DNA of 64,000 nucleotides, taken from an uncultured Polaribacter sp. Its GTDB lineage: Bacteria; Bacteroidota; Bacteroidia; Flavobacteriales; Flavobacteriaceae. This document shows, in pieces, positions 45,189-51,656 of the stretch. Under the pieces are notes generated by a model. It was not told the origin of the DNA. It was given only the letters and a program-made list of their open reading frames with translations, and searched no databases. The number at the start of each line of letters is the position of its first letter. Positions within the stretch are counted from its first letter, which is position 1. Both the position numbers and the translations under genes were made by a program. The stretch is from the NCBI RefSeq assembly GCF_947500975.1, contig NZ_CANMUE010000005.1:124001-188000 (forward strand), given 5' to 3'.

Positions 45189-45386
45189 ATGTTAATTATA
45201 CCTGTAAAAGAAGGAGAGAATATAGATAGAGCTTTAAAACGTTACAAACGAAAATTTGATCGTACAAAGACTATGAAGAACTTGCGTAACAGAAAAAACT
45301 TTACGAAGCCATCTGTAGCTAAAAGAGCTCAAAGAATTAAAGCGTCTTATGTTCAAAGATTAAGAACACAAGAAGAAGTAGGTTAG
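45189..45386 (+). CDS. rpsU: 30S ribosomal protein bS21
   Basis: This 65-residue basic protein (MLIIPVKEGENIDRALKRYKRKFDRT) is bS21, of the usual length for Flavobacteriia. It sits on the 30S platform near the 3' end of 16S rRNA. In this phylum it helps hide the anti-Shine-Dalgarno sequence. The gene has its own promoter, a strong Shine-Dalgarno site and a terminator directly after it, so it is a single-gene unit. A feedback loop, in which ribosomes lacking bS21 translate rpsU well, is known from F. johnsoniae and is inferred here. Confidence 0.97.
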   Translation: MLIIPVKEGENIDRALKRYKRKFDRTKTMKNLRNRKNFTKPSVAKRAQRIKASYVQRLRTQEEVG

Positions 45387-45419
45387 TAAAACTATAACTT
45401 TAACTAATTCTTAAAATAT

Positions 45420-45454
45420 AAATCTCGTATTGAATTTTCAATACGAGATTTTTT
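45420..45454 (+). terminator. Intrinsic terminator of rpsU
   Basis: AAATCTCGTATTG (45420-45432) and CAATACGAGATTT (45439-45451) form a 13-bp stem with a 6-base loop followed by a run of T. It lies 33 bases after the rpsU stop. Confidence 0.88.
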
Positions 45455-45499
45455 ATGCGCTAAATTTTGTAAATTTACAAACAACGAATAACGAACAAC

Positions 45500-46393
45500 T
45501 TGATAGCTTCATTTTTAGATTATTTATCTCTTGAGAAAAAGTATTCTGTACATACCATTACAGCTTATAAAAACGATTTAATTTCTTTTAGAGATTTTTG
45601 TCTTACAGAATTTAATGAAGAAAACTTATTAGAAATACATTACAATCAAATAAGAAGTTGGATTATTAGTTTGGTAGATTTAGGAATATCAAACAAAAGT
45701 ATCAATAGAAAAATTAGCTCTTTAAAATCATTTTATAAATATCTTCAAAAAACAAAACAATTAGATTTAAATCCGTTAGCAAAACATAGGGCTTTAAAAG
45801 TTGAAAAAAAAGTACAAGTTCCGTTTACGTCTAAAGAAATAAATAATGTAATTAATTCATTTGCAGAAAACAATTTTAAATCAGTACGAAATAAACTAAT
45901 TGTAGAATTATTTTATTCAACTGGAATGCGAAGAGCTGAGTTAATTAATATTAAAGAAAGTGATGTTAGAGTTGCTAATAAAGCCATAAAAGTTTTAGGA
46001 AAAAGAAATAAAGAACGGTTTGTGCCTATCTTACCATCTGTAATTGAAACGATTAATAAGTATCAGAAATTAAAGATGGATATTTTAAGTACAAGTGATG
46101 CTTTTTTTGTTACAGAAAAAGGAAACAAAATTTACGAAACACTTGTTTACCGAATTATAAATTCGTATTTTAGTAACGTTTCTTCGAAGGTAAAAAAGAG
46201 TCCACATATATTAAGGCATTCTTTTGCAACACATCTTTTAAATGAAGGAGCAGATTTAAATTCGGTTAAAGAATTGCTAGGGCATTCTAGTTTAGCCTCA
46301 ACTCAAGTCTATACCCATAATAGTTTAGATGCGATAAAAAAAGTGTATAACCAGGCTCACCCTAGGAGCGCTAAAAAAAAGAATGATTTATGA
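45500..46393 (+). CDS. xerC: Tyrosine recombinase XerC/XerD-like
   Basis: This 297-residue protein starts at TTG 45500; no in-frame ATG occurs near the N terminus, and IASFLDYLSLEKKYS matches the usual Xer start. The SAM-like core-binding domain is residues 1-90. The catalytic set is visible: Arg144 (TGMRRAEL), Lys168 or Lys171 (VLGKRNKERF), His236 and Arg239 (SPHILRHSF), His262 (LLGHSS) and nucleophile Tyr271 (TQVYTHN). It resolves chromosome dimers at dif. Whether it is XerC or XerD by function is uncertain. Overlaps hpf by 4 bases. Confidence 0.9.
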   Translation: MIASFLDYLSLEKKYSVHTITAYKNDLISFRDFCLTEFNEENLLEIHYNQIRSWIISLVDLGISNKSINRKISSLKSFYKYLQKTKQLDLNPLAKHRALKVEKKVQVPFTSKEINNVINSFAENNFKSVRNKLIVELFYSTGMRRAELINIKESDVRVANKAIKVLGKRNKERFVPILPSVIETINKYQKLKMDILSTSDAFFVTEKGNKIYETLVYRIINSYFSNVSSKVKKSPHILRHSFATHLLNEGADLNSVKELLGHSSLASTQVYTHNSLDAIKKVYNQAHPRSAKKKNDL

Positions 46394-46698
46394 AAGTATT
46401 CATCCAGTCAGTAAATTTTAATGCAGATAAAGATTTAATAGCATTTGTAGAAAAAAAAGTAGGTGCACTTGTAAAATTTCATGACAAAATTGTAGATGCA
46501 GAGGTTTTTTTAAAAGTACAGAACACAAGTGATAAAGAAAATAAGATTACAGAAATAAAAATGAATATCCCTGGACAAGAGTTAATTGTTAAGAGAGATA
46601 GTAGGGTTTTTGAAGAAGGGGTTAATTCTGCAGTAGAATCTTTGAAAAGACAGTTAAAAAAATCTAAGGAAAAACATAGAGATTCATTAATTTCATAA
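46390..46698 (+). CDS. hpf: Ribosome hibernation-promoting factor, short form
   Basis: This 102-residue protein has the HPF/RaiA (S30AE) fold: MKVFIQSVNFNADKDLIAFVEKKVGALVKFHD, followed by EVFLKVQN and KRQLKKSKEKHRD. It lacks the C-terminal dimerisation domain of long HPF, so it is the short type. It binds the 30S decoding region and promotes 100S dimers or protects idle ribosomes. It overlaps the recombinase gene (ATGA) and likely shares its transcript, directly before the tRNA cluster. Confidence 0.93.
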   Translation: MKVFIQSVNFNADKDLIAFVEKKVGALVKFHDKIVDAEVFLKVQNTSDKENKITEIKMNIPGQELIVKRDSRVFEEGVNSAVESLKRQLKKSKEKHRDSLIS

Positions 46699-46749
46699 AA
46701 AAAAATAAAAAAATAATTGTAAAATGTTTTAGAATAAAAAAAAACTTTA

Positions 46750-46757
46750 TACATTTG
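46750..46757 (+). promoter_or_regulatory. -7 box (TACATTTG) upstream of the tRNA-tuf operon
   Basis: TACATTTGC matches TAnnTTTG and lies 43 bases before the first tRNA. A -33 TTG at a normal distance is not clear; a TTG 30 bases upstream is too far. Confidence 0.5.
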
Positions 46758-46799
46758 CAATCCGTTAGAAATAGCGGGTTGTTTTTTTTGCAACAAAAA

Positions 46800-46873
46800 G
46801 CCGATGTAGCTCAGCTGGCTAGAGCAGCTGATTTGTAATCAGCAGGTCGTGGGTTCGAGTCCCTCCATCGGCT
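46800..46873 (+). tRNA. tRNA-Thr (anticodon TGT)
   Basis: A complete cloverleaf is visible: acceptor GCCGATG (46800-46806) pairs with CATCGGC (46866-46872), anticodon stem GCTGA/TCAGC with loop TTTGTAA, and T arm GTGGGTTCGAGTCCC. The anticodon TGT reads ACA/ACG. It is the first of four tRNAs before tuf. CCA is not encoded (CTCA follows). Confidence 0.97.
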
Positions 46874-46911
46874 CAAAAAAAACAAAAGTTCATTAAAATA
46901 GTGATTTTACA

Positions 46912-46993
46912 GGGGAGATACTCAAGCGGCCAACGAGGACGGACTGTAACTCCGTTGACTATGTCTTCGCAGGTTCGAATCCTGCTCTCCCCA
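46912..46993 (+). tRNA. tRNA-Tyr (anticodon GTA)
   Basis: Acceptor GGGGAGA pairs with TCTCCCC, the anticodon arm is ACGGA-CTGTAAC-TCCGT, and the extra long variable arm expected for bacterial tRNA-Tyr is present (82 bases in total). Anticodon GTA. Confidence 0.97.
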
Positions 46994-47007
46994 CAAAATC
47001 ACATATT

Positions 47008-47080
47008 GCGAAAGTAGCTCAGTTGGTAGAGCGTCAGCCTTCCAAGCTGAATGTCGCCGGTTCGAACCCGGTCTTTCGCT
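47008..47080 (+). tRNA. tRNA-Gly (anticodon TCC)
   Basis: Acceptor GCGAAAG (47008-47014) pairs with CTTTCGC (47073-47079); anticodon arm TCAGC-CTTCCAA-GCTGA gives TCC. Length is 73 bases; it lies 14 bases after tRNA-Tyr. Confidence 0.97.
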
Positions 47081-47097
47081 CAAATTAAATCAACCAA

Positions 47098-47170
47098 GCC
47101 GGTGTAGCTCAGTTGGTAGAGCGCATCCTTGGTAGGGATGAGGTCATGGGTTCAAATCCCATCATTGGCT
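47098..47170 (+). tRNA. tRNA-Thr (anticodon GGT)
   Basis: Acceptor GCCGGTG pairs with CATTGGC using two G-T wobble pairs, and anticodon arm CATCC-TTGGTAG-GGATG gives GGT (reads ACC/ACT). It lies 63 bases before the tuf start codon and is probably processed from a tRNA-tuf transcript. Confidence 0.96.
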
Positions 47171-47233
47171 CATTTAAAAAAGTATTAAATTAGACACTAA
47201 ATATATTTAAACTAAGAATTAAAATCAATAATT

Positions 47234-48421
47234 ATGGCAAAAGGAACTTTTGACCGTTCGAAACCACACTTAAATATTGGTACTATCGGACACGTAGATC
47301 ACGGTAAAACAACTTTAACTGCGGCTATTACTAAAGTATTAGCTGATGCAGGATTCTCTGAAGCTAGATCTTTTGATCAGATTGATAATGCACCAGAAGA
47401 AAAAGAAAGAGGTATTACAATTAATACTTCTCATGTAGAGTATCAGACTGCTAATCGTCACTATGCGCATGTTGACTGTCCTGGTCACGCGGATTATGTG
47501 AAGAACATGGTTACAGGTGCTGCTCAAATGGATGGTGCTATTTTAGTAGTTGCGGCTACGGATGGTCCTATGCCACAAACTAGAGAGCATATCTTATTAG
47601 GTCGTCAGGTAGGTATTCCACGTATCGTTGTTTTCTTAAACAAAGTGGATATGGTTGATGATGAAGAGCTTTTAGAATTAGTGGATATGGAGGTTAGAGA
47701 GTTGTTATCTTTCTATGAGTATGATGGAGATAATGGTCCTGTGGTTTCAGGTTCTGCTTTGGGAGCTTTAAATGGTGAAGAAAAGTGGGTTAATACTGTT
47801 TTAGAATTGATGGAGCAGGTTGATGCATGGATTGAAGAGCCGTTAAGAGAGGTTGATAAAGATTTCTTAATGCCAGTTGAGGATGTGTTTTCTATTACAG
47901 GTCGTGGTACAGTAGCAACTGGACGTATCGAAACTGGAATTGCAAATACTGGAGATGTTGTTGATATTATTGGTATGGGAGCTGAAAAAATGACTTCTAC
48001 TATTACAGGTATCGAAATGTTCCGTCAAATCTTAGATAGAGGTGAGGCTGGAGATAATGCAGGTATCTTATTAAGAGGTATTGCAAAAGAAGATATAAAA
48101 AGAGGTATGGTAATCTGTAAGCCAGGTTCAGTAACTCCACATGCTAAATTTAAAGCAGAGGTTTATATTCTTAAGAAAGAAGAAGGTGGTCGTCATACAC
48201 CATTCCATAACAACTATCGTCCTCAGTTCTATGTTAGAACTACAGATGTAACAGGTACTATTAACTTACCTTCAGGAGTTGAAATGGTAATGCCAGGAGA
48301 TAACTTAACAATTACTGTAGACTTAATTCAAGCTATTGCATTAAACGTAGGTTTACGTTTTGCAATCCGTGAAGGAGGTAGAACAGTAGGTGCAGGTCAG
48401 GTAACTGAATTATTAGACTAA
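47234..48421 (+). CDS. tuf: Elongation factor Tu
   Basis: This 395-residue GTPase has G1 GHVDHGKT (residues 19-26), DCPGH, NKVD and SAL guanine-binding motifs, followed by domains 2 and 3 ([29 protein letters not shown]). It delivers aminoacyl-tRNA to the ribosome. It is the fifth gene of a tRNA-Thr-Tyr-Gly-Thr-tuf operon, the same order as the E. coli tufB operon. Codon choice is noticeably less AT-rich than neighbours, as expected of a highly expressed gene. Confidence 0.99.
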   Translation: MAKGTFDRSKPHLNIGTIGHVDHGKTTLTAAITKVLADAGFSEARSFDQIDNAPEEKERGITINTSHVEYQTANRHYAHVDCPGHADYVKNMVTGAAQMDGAILVVAATDGPMPQTREHILLGRQVGIPRIVVFLNKVDMVDDEELLELVDMEVRELLSFYEYDGDNGPVVSGSALGALNGEEKWVNTVLELMEQVDAWIEEPLREVDKDFLMPVEDVFSITGRGTVATGRIETGIANTGDVVDIIGMGAEKMTSTITGIEMFRQILDRGEAGDNAGILLRGIAKEDIKRGMVICKPGSVTPHAKFKAEVYILKKEEGGRHTPFHNNYRPQFYVRTTDVTGTINLPSGVEMVMPGDNLTITVDLIQAIALNVGLRFAIREGGRTVGAGQVTELLD

Positions 48422-48454
48422 TATTTAATTAGTTTTTTAATTAATAATATAATA

Positions 48455-48483
48455 AGGGTGTTCCGTTTTTAACGGAACGCCTT
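48455..48483 (+). terminator. Hairpin terminator after tuf
   Basis: AGGGTGTTCCGTT and AACGGAACGCCTT form a 13-bp stem (with two G-T wobbles) around a TTT loop. The following T run is short (CTTTATC), so termination may be partial, allowing some transcription into tRNA-Trp and secE. Confidence 0.7.
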
Positions 48484-48499
48484 TATCAATGAATAAGAA

Positions 48500-48571
48500 A
48501 CGGACGTAGTTCAGCGGTAGAGCACTGGTCTCCAAAACCAGGTGTCGGGAGTTCGAATCTCTCCGTCCGTG
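48500..48571 (+). tRNA. tRNA-Trp (anticodon CCA)
   Basis: Acceptor ACGGACG pairs with CGTCCGT, the anticodon arm is CTGGT-CTCCAAA-ACCAG, and the T arm is GGAGTTCGAATCTCC. Anticodon CCA. It lies 22 bases before secE, a frequent arrangement in Bacteroidota. Confidence 0.97.
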
Positions 48572-48592
48572 CAAATTAAATATAATAGTAAG

Positions 48593-48781
48593 ATGAATTT
48601 TATACAATATATAAAGGATTCTTTTGAAGAGTTAAATAACCATATGACATGGATCTCTAAAGAAGATGCGCAAAAAACTACGGTAACTGTGGCGGTTTTT
48701 ACAATTATATTTGCTTTATCAGTTGCAGGTATTGACTACGTTTTTCAAACTGGATTAGATAACTTTTTTAAATTATTTTAA
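48593..48781 (+). CDS. secE: Preprotein translocase subunit SecE
   Basis: I chose the ATG at 48593 (MNFIQYIKDSFEELNNHMTW). The longer frame back to 48542 runs through the tRNA-Trp gene and cannot be right. The 62-residue product has the amphipathic helix with the TWISKEDAQKTT motif and one membrane helix (VAVFTIIFALSVAGIDYVF). It stabilises SecY in the SecYEG channel. It lies 5 bases before nusG. Confidence 0.95.
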   Translation: MNFIQYIKDSFEELNNHMTWISKEDAQKTTVTVAVFTIIFALSVAGIDYVFQTGLDNFFKLF

Positions 48782-48786
48782 AGATT

Positions 48787-49335
48787 ATGGCTGATTCAGT
48801 AATGAAATGGTATGTTGTAAGAGCAATTGGTGGGCAAGAAAATAAAGTGAAGGCCTATATAGAAACAGAAATTTCTAGAGTAGGTTTATCTGATTATGTT
48901 AGCCAAGTAATAGTACCAACTGAAAAGGTTGTTCAAATTAGAAACGGTAAAAAAGTAAATAGAGAAAAAGTTTACTTTCCTGGTTATATTATGGTTGAAG
49001 CAAATCTTTCAGGAGAGGTGCCTCATGTTATAAAATCAATAACTGGAGTAATTGGTTTTTTAGGAGAAACTAAAGGAGGTGAACCAGTACCAATGCGTAA
49101 GTCTGAAGTAAACAGAATGTTAGGTAAGGTTGATGAGCTTTCTGTACAAGAAGAAAATGTGTCAATTCCTTTTAATATAGGTGAAACTGTAAAGGTTGTA
49201 GATGGTCCTTTTAATGGATTTGACGGAACTATAGAAAAAGTTAATGAAGAAAAGCGTAAACTTGAAGTAATGGTGAAAATATTCGGAAGAAAAACACCAC
49301 TAGAGTTAAGTTATATGCAAGTAGAAAAAATATAA
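48787..49335 (+). CDS. nusG: Transcription termination/antitermination factor NusG
   Basis: This 182-residue protein has the NGN domain (KWYVVRAIGGQENKVKAYIE) and a C-terminal KOW domain (GETVKVVDGPFNGFDGTIEKVNEEKRKLEV). It binds the RNA polymerase clamp, aids elongation and couples transcription with translation or Rho. Position secE-nusG-rplK is the universal order. Confidence 0.98.
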   Translation: MADSVMKWYVVRAIGGQENKVKAYIETEISRVGLSDYVSQVIVPTEKVVQIRNGKKVNREKVYFPGYIMVEANLSGEVPHVIKSITGVIGFLGETKGGEPVPMRKSEVNRMLGKVDELSVQEENVSIPFNIGETVKVVDGPFNGFDGTIEKVNEEKRKLEVMVKIFGRKTPLELSYMQVEKI

Positions 49336-49406
49336 TTGTTACCAAATATATATACCGATTTATTTTTTGGCTTCCAACTTAAAATAAATCATTAAACATT
49401 TTTAAA

Positions 49407-49844
49407 ATGGCAAAAGAAGTTAGTAAAGTAGTTAAGTTACAAGTAAGGGGAGGCGCAGCGAATCCATCGCCGCCGGTTGGACCCGCTTTAGGAGCTGCTG
49501 GTGTTAACATTATGGAGTTCTGTAAACAGTTTAATGCAAGAACGCAAGACAAACAAGGTAAAGTTTTACCTGTTGTTATTACTGTTTTCAAAGACAAGTC
49601 TTTCGACTTTGTTGTAAAAACTCCTCCTGCAGCAGTTCAGTTACTAGAAGCGGCCAAAATTAAAAAAGGTTCAGGAGAACCAAACAGGAAAAAAGTAGCA
49701 TCAGTTACTTGGGATCAAATTAAAGTAATTGCAGAAGATAAAATGGTAGATTTAAATGCCTTTGAAATTTCTTCAGCAATGCGTATGATTGCAGGTACAG
49801 CACGTTCTATGGGATTAACAGTAAAAGGTGATGCACCAGCATAA
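49407..49844 (+). CDS. rplK: 50S ribosomal protein uL11
   Basis: This 145-residue protein starts [28 protein letters not shown], the Pro-rich N-terminal domain of L11, and ends with the rRNA-binding domain ([17 protein letters not shown]). It forms the GTPase-associated region of 23S rRNA. The 71-base gap upstream could carry an L1 or other control site, but I cannot identify one. Confidence 0.98.
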   Translation: MAKEVSKVVKLQVRGGAANPSPPVGPALGAAGVNIMEFCKQFNARTQDKQGKVLPVVITVFKDKSFDFVVKTPPAAVQLLEAAKIKKGSGEPNRKKVASVTWDQIKVIAEDKMVDLNAFEISSAMRMIAGTARSMGLTVKGDAPA

Positions 49845-49864
49845 ACTTTATAAAAAGTAGTAAA

Positions 49865-50554
49865 ATGGCAAAATTAACAAAAAAGCAAAAAGAAGCTCAC
49901 GCGAAGTTAGATCGTTCTCAATCGTATGATTTAGCATCAGCTTCATCGCTAGTCAAAGACATTACCAATGTAAAGTTTGATGCATCAGTAGATTTAGCAA
50001 TACGTTTAGGAGTAGATCCACGTAAAGCTAATCAAATGGTTAGAGGTGTAGTAACATTACCTCACGGAACTGGTAAAGATGTAAAAGTTTTAGCATTAGT
50101 AACTCCAGATAAAGAAGCAGAAGCTACAGCAGCAGGTGCTGATTATGTTGGATTAGATGAGTACCTTCAAAAAATTAAAGGAGGATGGACAGATGTAGAT
50201 GTAATTATTACAATGCCAAGTGTAATGGGTAAATTAGGTCCTTTAGGTAGAGTTTTAGGTCCTAGAGGTTTAATGCCAAACCCAAAGACAGGTACTGTAA
50301 CAATGGATGTTGCAAAAGCTGTACAGGATGTAAAAGCTGGTAAAATTGATTTTAAAGTTGATAAAACAGGAATCATCCACGCTTCAATTGGAAAAGTATC
50401 TTTTGATGCTAAAAAAATTGAAGAAAATGCAAACGAGTTAATACAAACAATTATTAAATTAAAACCTACAACTGCAAAAGGAACGTATGTAAAAAGCGTT
50501 TTTATGTCTAGTACAATGAGTCCTAGTATTGCTGTTGAAGTAAAAGCTGTTTAA
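49865..50554 (+). CDS. rplA: 50S ribosomal protein uL1
   Basis: This 229-residue protein has [30 protein letters not shown] and [18 protein letters not shown], the L1 signature. It forms the mobile L1 stalk and often represses its own operon by binding the mRNA leader. It lies 20 bases after rplK. Confidence 0.98.
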   Translation: MAKLTKKQKEAHAKLDRSQSYDLASASSLVKDITNVKFDASVDLAIRLGVDPRKANQMVRGVVTLPHGTGKDVKVLALVTPDKEAEATAAGADYVGLDEYLQKIKGGWTDVDVIITMPSVMGKLGPLGRVLGPRGLMPNPKTGTVTMDVAKAVQDVKAGKIDFKVDKTGIIHASIGKVSFDAKKIEENANELIQTIIKLKPTTAKGTYVKSVFMSSTMSPSIAVEVKAV

Positions 50555-50571
50555 TACGTTAAATTATAATT

Positions 50572-51087
50572 ATGACTAGAGAAGAGAAATCACAAGTAAT
50601 ACAAGATTTAACAGCAACATTAGCAGATACAAATACTTTATATTTAGCTGATATATCTGGATTAAATGCAGATACAACCTCTAATTTACGTAGAGCTTGT
50701 TTTAAAGCAGGTATTCAGTTATCAGTTGTTAAAAACACGTTACTTGCGAAAGCAATGGAAGCATCAGACAAAGATTTTGGTGATCTTCCAACAACATTAA
50801 AAGGTAATACTTCTATGATGATTTCTGAAGCAGCAAATGCTCCAGCAAAATTAATCAAAGAATTCAGAAAAAAATCTCAAAAGCCATTATTAAAAGGTGC
50901 TTTTGCAGAAGAATCTGTATATATTGGAGATGAACAATTAGATGCTTTAGTAGATATTAAATCTAGAGAAGAATTAATTGGGGATATCATTGGATTATTA
51001 CAATCACCAGCTAAAAATGTTATTTCAGCATTACAATCAGGTGGTCAAACACTTTCAGGTATTATTAAGACTTTATCTGAAAAATAA
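50572..51087 (+). CDS. rplJ: 50S ribosomal protein uL10
   Basis: This 171-residue protein begins MTREEKSQVIQDLTATLADTNTLYLADISGL and has VVKNTLLAKAM, typical of L10, with a C-terminal helix for L7/L12 dimers. In E. coli it controls translation of rplJL; the short 17-base gap from rplA leaves little room for a separate leader here. Confidence 0.98.
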   Translation: MTREEKSQVIQDLTATLADTNTLYLADISGLNADTTSNLRRACFKAGIQLSVVKNTLLAKAMEASDKDFGDLPTTLKGNTSMMISEAANAPAKLIKEFRKKSQKPLLKGAFAEESVYIGDEQLDALVDIKSREELIGDIIGLLQSPAKNVISALQSGGQTLSGIIKTLSEK

Positions 51088-51134
51088 TTACGCGCACAAA
51101 TAAACTATAATAAACAAAATTAAAAACAAGTAAA

Positions 51135-51509
51135 ATGGCAGATTTAAAAGATTTCGCAGAACAATTAGTTAACTTAACAGTAAAAGAAGTTAATGAATTA
51201 GCTACTATCTTAAAAGATGAATATGGTATTGAGCCAGCAGCAGCAGCTGTAGCTGTAGCAGGTCCAGCAGCAGGAGGAGATGCGGCAGCTGATGAACAAA
51301 CTGAATTTGATGTTATCTTAACAGCAGCAGGAGGTTCTAAATTAGCAGTTGTAAAATTAGTTAAAGAATTAACTGGTTTAGGTTTAAAAGAAGCTAAAGG
51401 TATCGTTGATAGCGCGCCAGCAGCAGTAAAAGAAGGAGTATCTAAAGATGAGGCTGAAGGTCTTAAAAAATCTTTAGAAGAAGCAGGTGCTGAAGTAGAG
51501 CTTAAGTAA
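51135..51509 (+). CDS. rplL: 50S ribosomal protein bL12 (L7/L12)
   Basis: This 124-residue protein has the N-terminal dimerisation helices, an Ala/Gly-rich hinge ([19 protein letters not shown]) and the factor-binding C-terminal domain ([24 protein letters not shown]). It recruits translation GTPases. The Ala-rich hinge is a normal feature. Two hairpins follow before rpoB. Confidence 0.98.
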   Translation: MADLKDFAEQLVNLTVKEVNELATILKDEYGIEPAAAAVAVAGPAAGGDAAADEQTEFDVILTAAGGSKLAVVKLVKELTGLGLKEAKGIVDSAPAAVKEGVSKDEAEGLKKSLEEAGAEVELK

Positions 51510-51517
51510 TTCTTGCT

Positions 51518-51544
51518 CCCGATTTCGATTTTTTTCGAAACGGG
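51518..51544 (+). promoter_or_regulatory. First rplL-rpoB intercistronic hairpin
   Basis: CCCG-A-TTTCG and CGAAA-CGGG form a 9-bp stem with one bulged A, 9 bases after the rplL stop. No T run follows directly. It may protect the rplL mRNA end or act as an RNase site, as at the same junction in E. coli. Confidence 0.55.
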
Positions 51545-51556
51545 AAAACAAATATA

Positions 51557-51595
51557 GGTTTAGGTACTAAAAAATTATTTTTTTAGTCCTAAACC
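51557..51595 (+). terminator. Second rplL-rpoB hairpin, likely attenuator
   Basis: GGTTTAGG-T-ACTAAAAAA and TTTTTTAGT-CCTAAACC form a 17-bp stem with a single bulged T, followed by ATTTT. The weak downstream T run suggests partial termination that lowers rpoBC relative to ribosomal protein expression. Confidence 0.65.
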
Positions 51596-51656
51596 ATTTT
51601 GTGTATATATTAGTTATTTATTTTAATTAAGATTTTAATCAAAAATACATTCTCTT

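Noticed and set aside
48542..48592. N-terminal extension of secE
   Set aside because: These codons lie in the 3' half of tRNA-Trp; the ATG at 48593 gives the normal SecE.
51240..51300. Ala codon-rich low-complexity run as a DNA repeat
   Set aside because: It encodes the normal flexible hinge of L7/L12.
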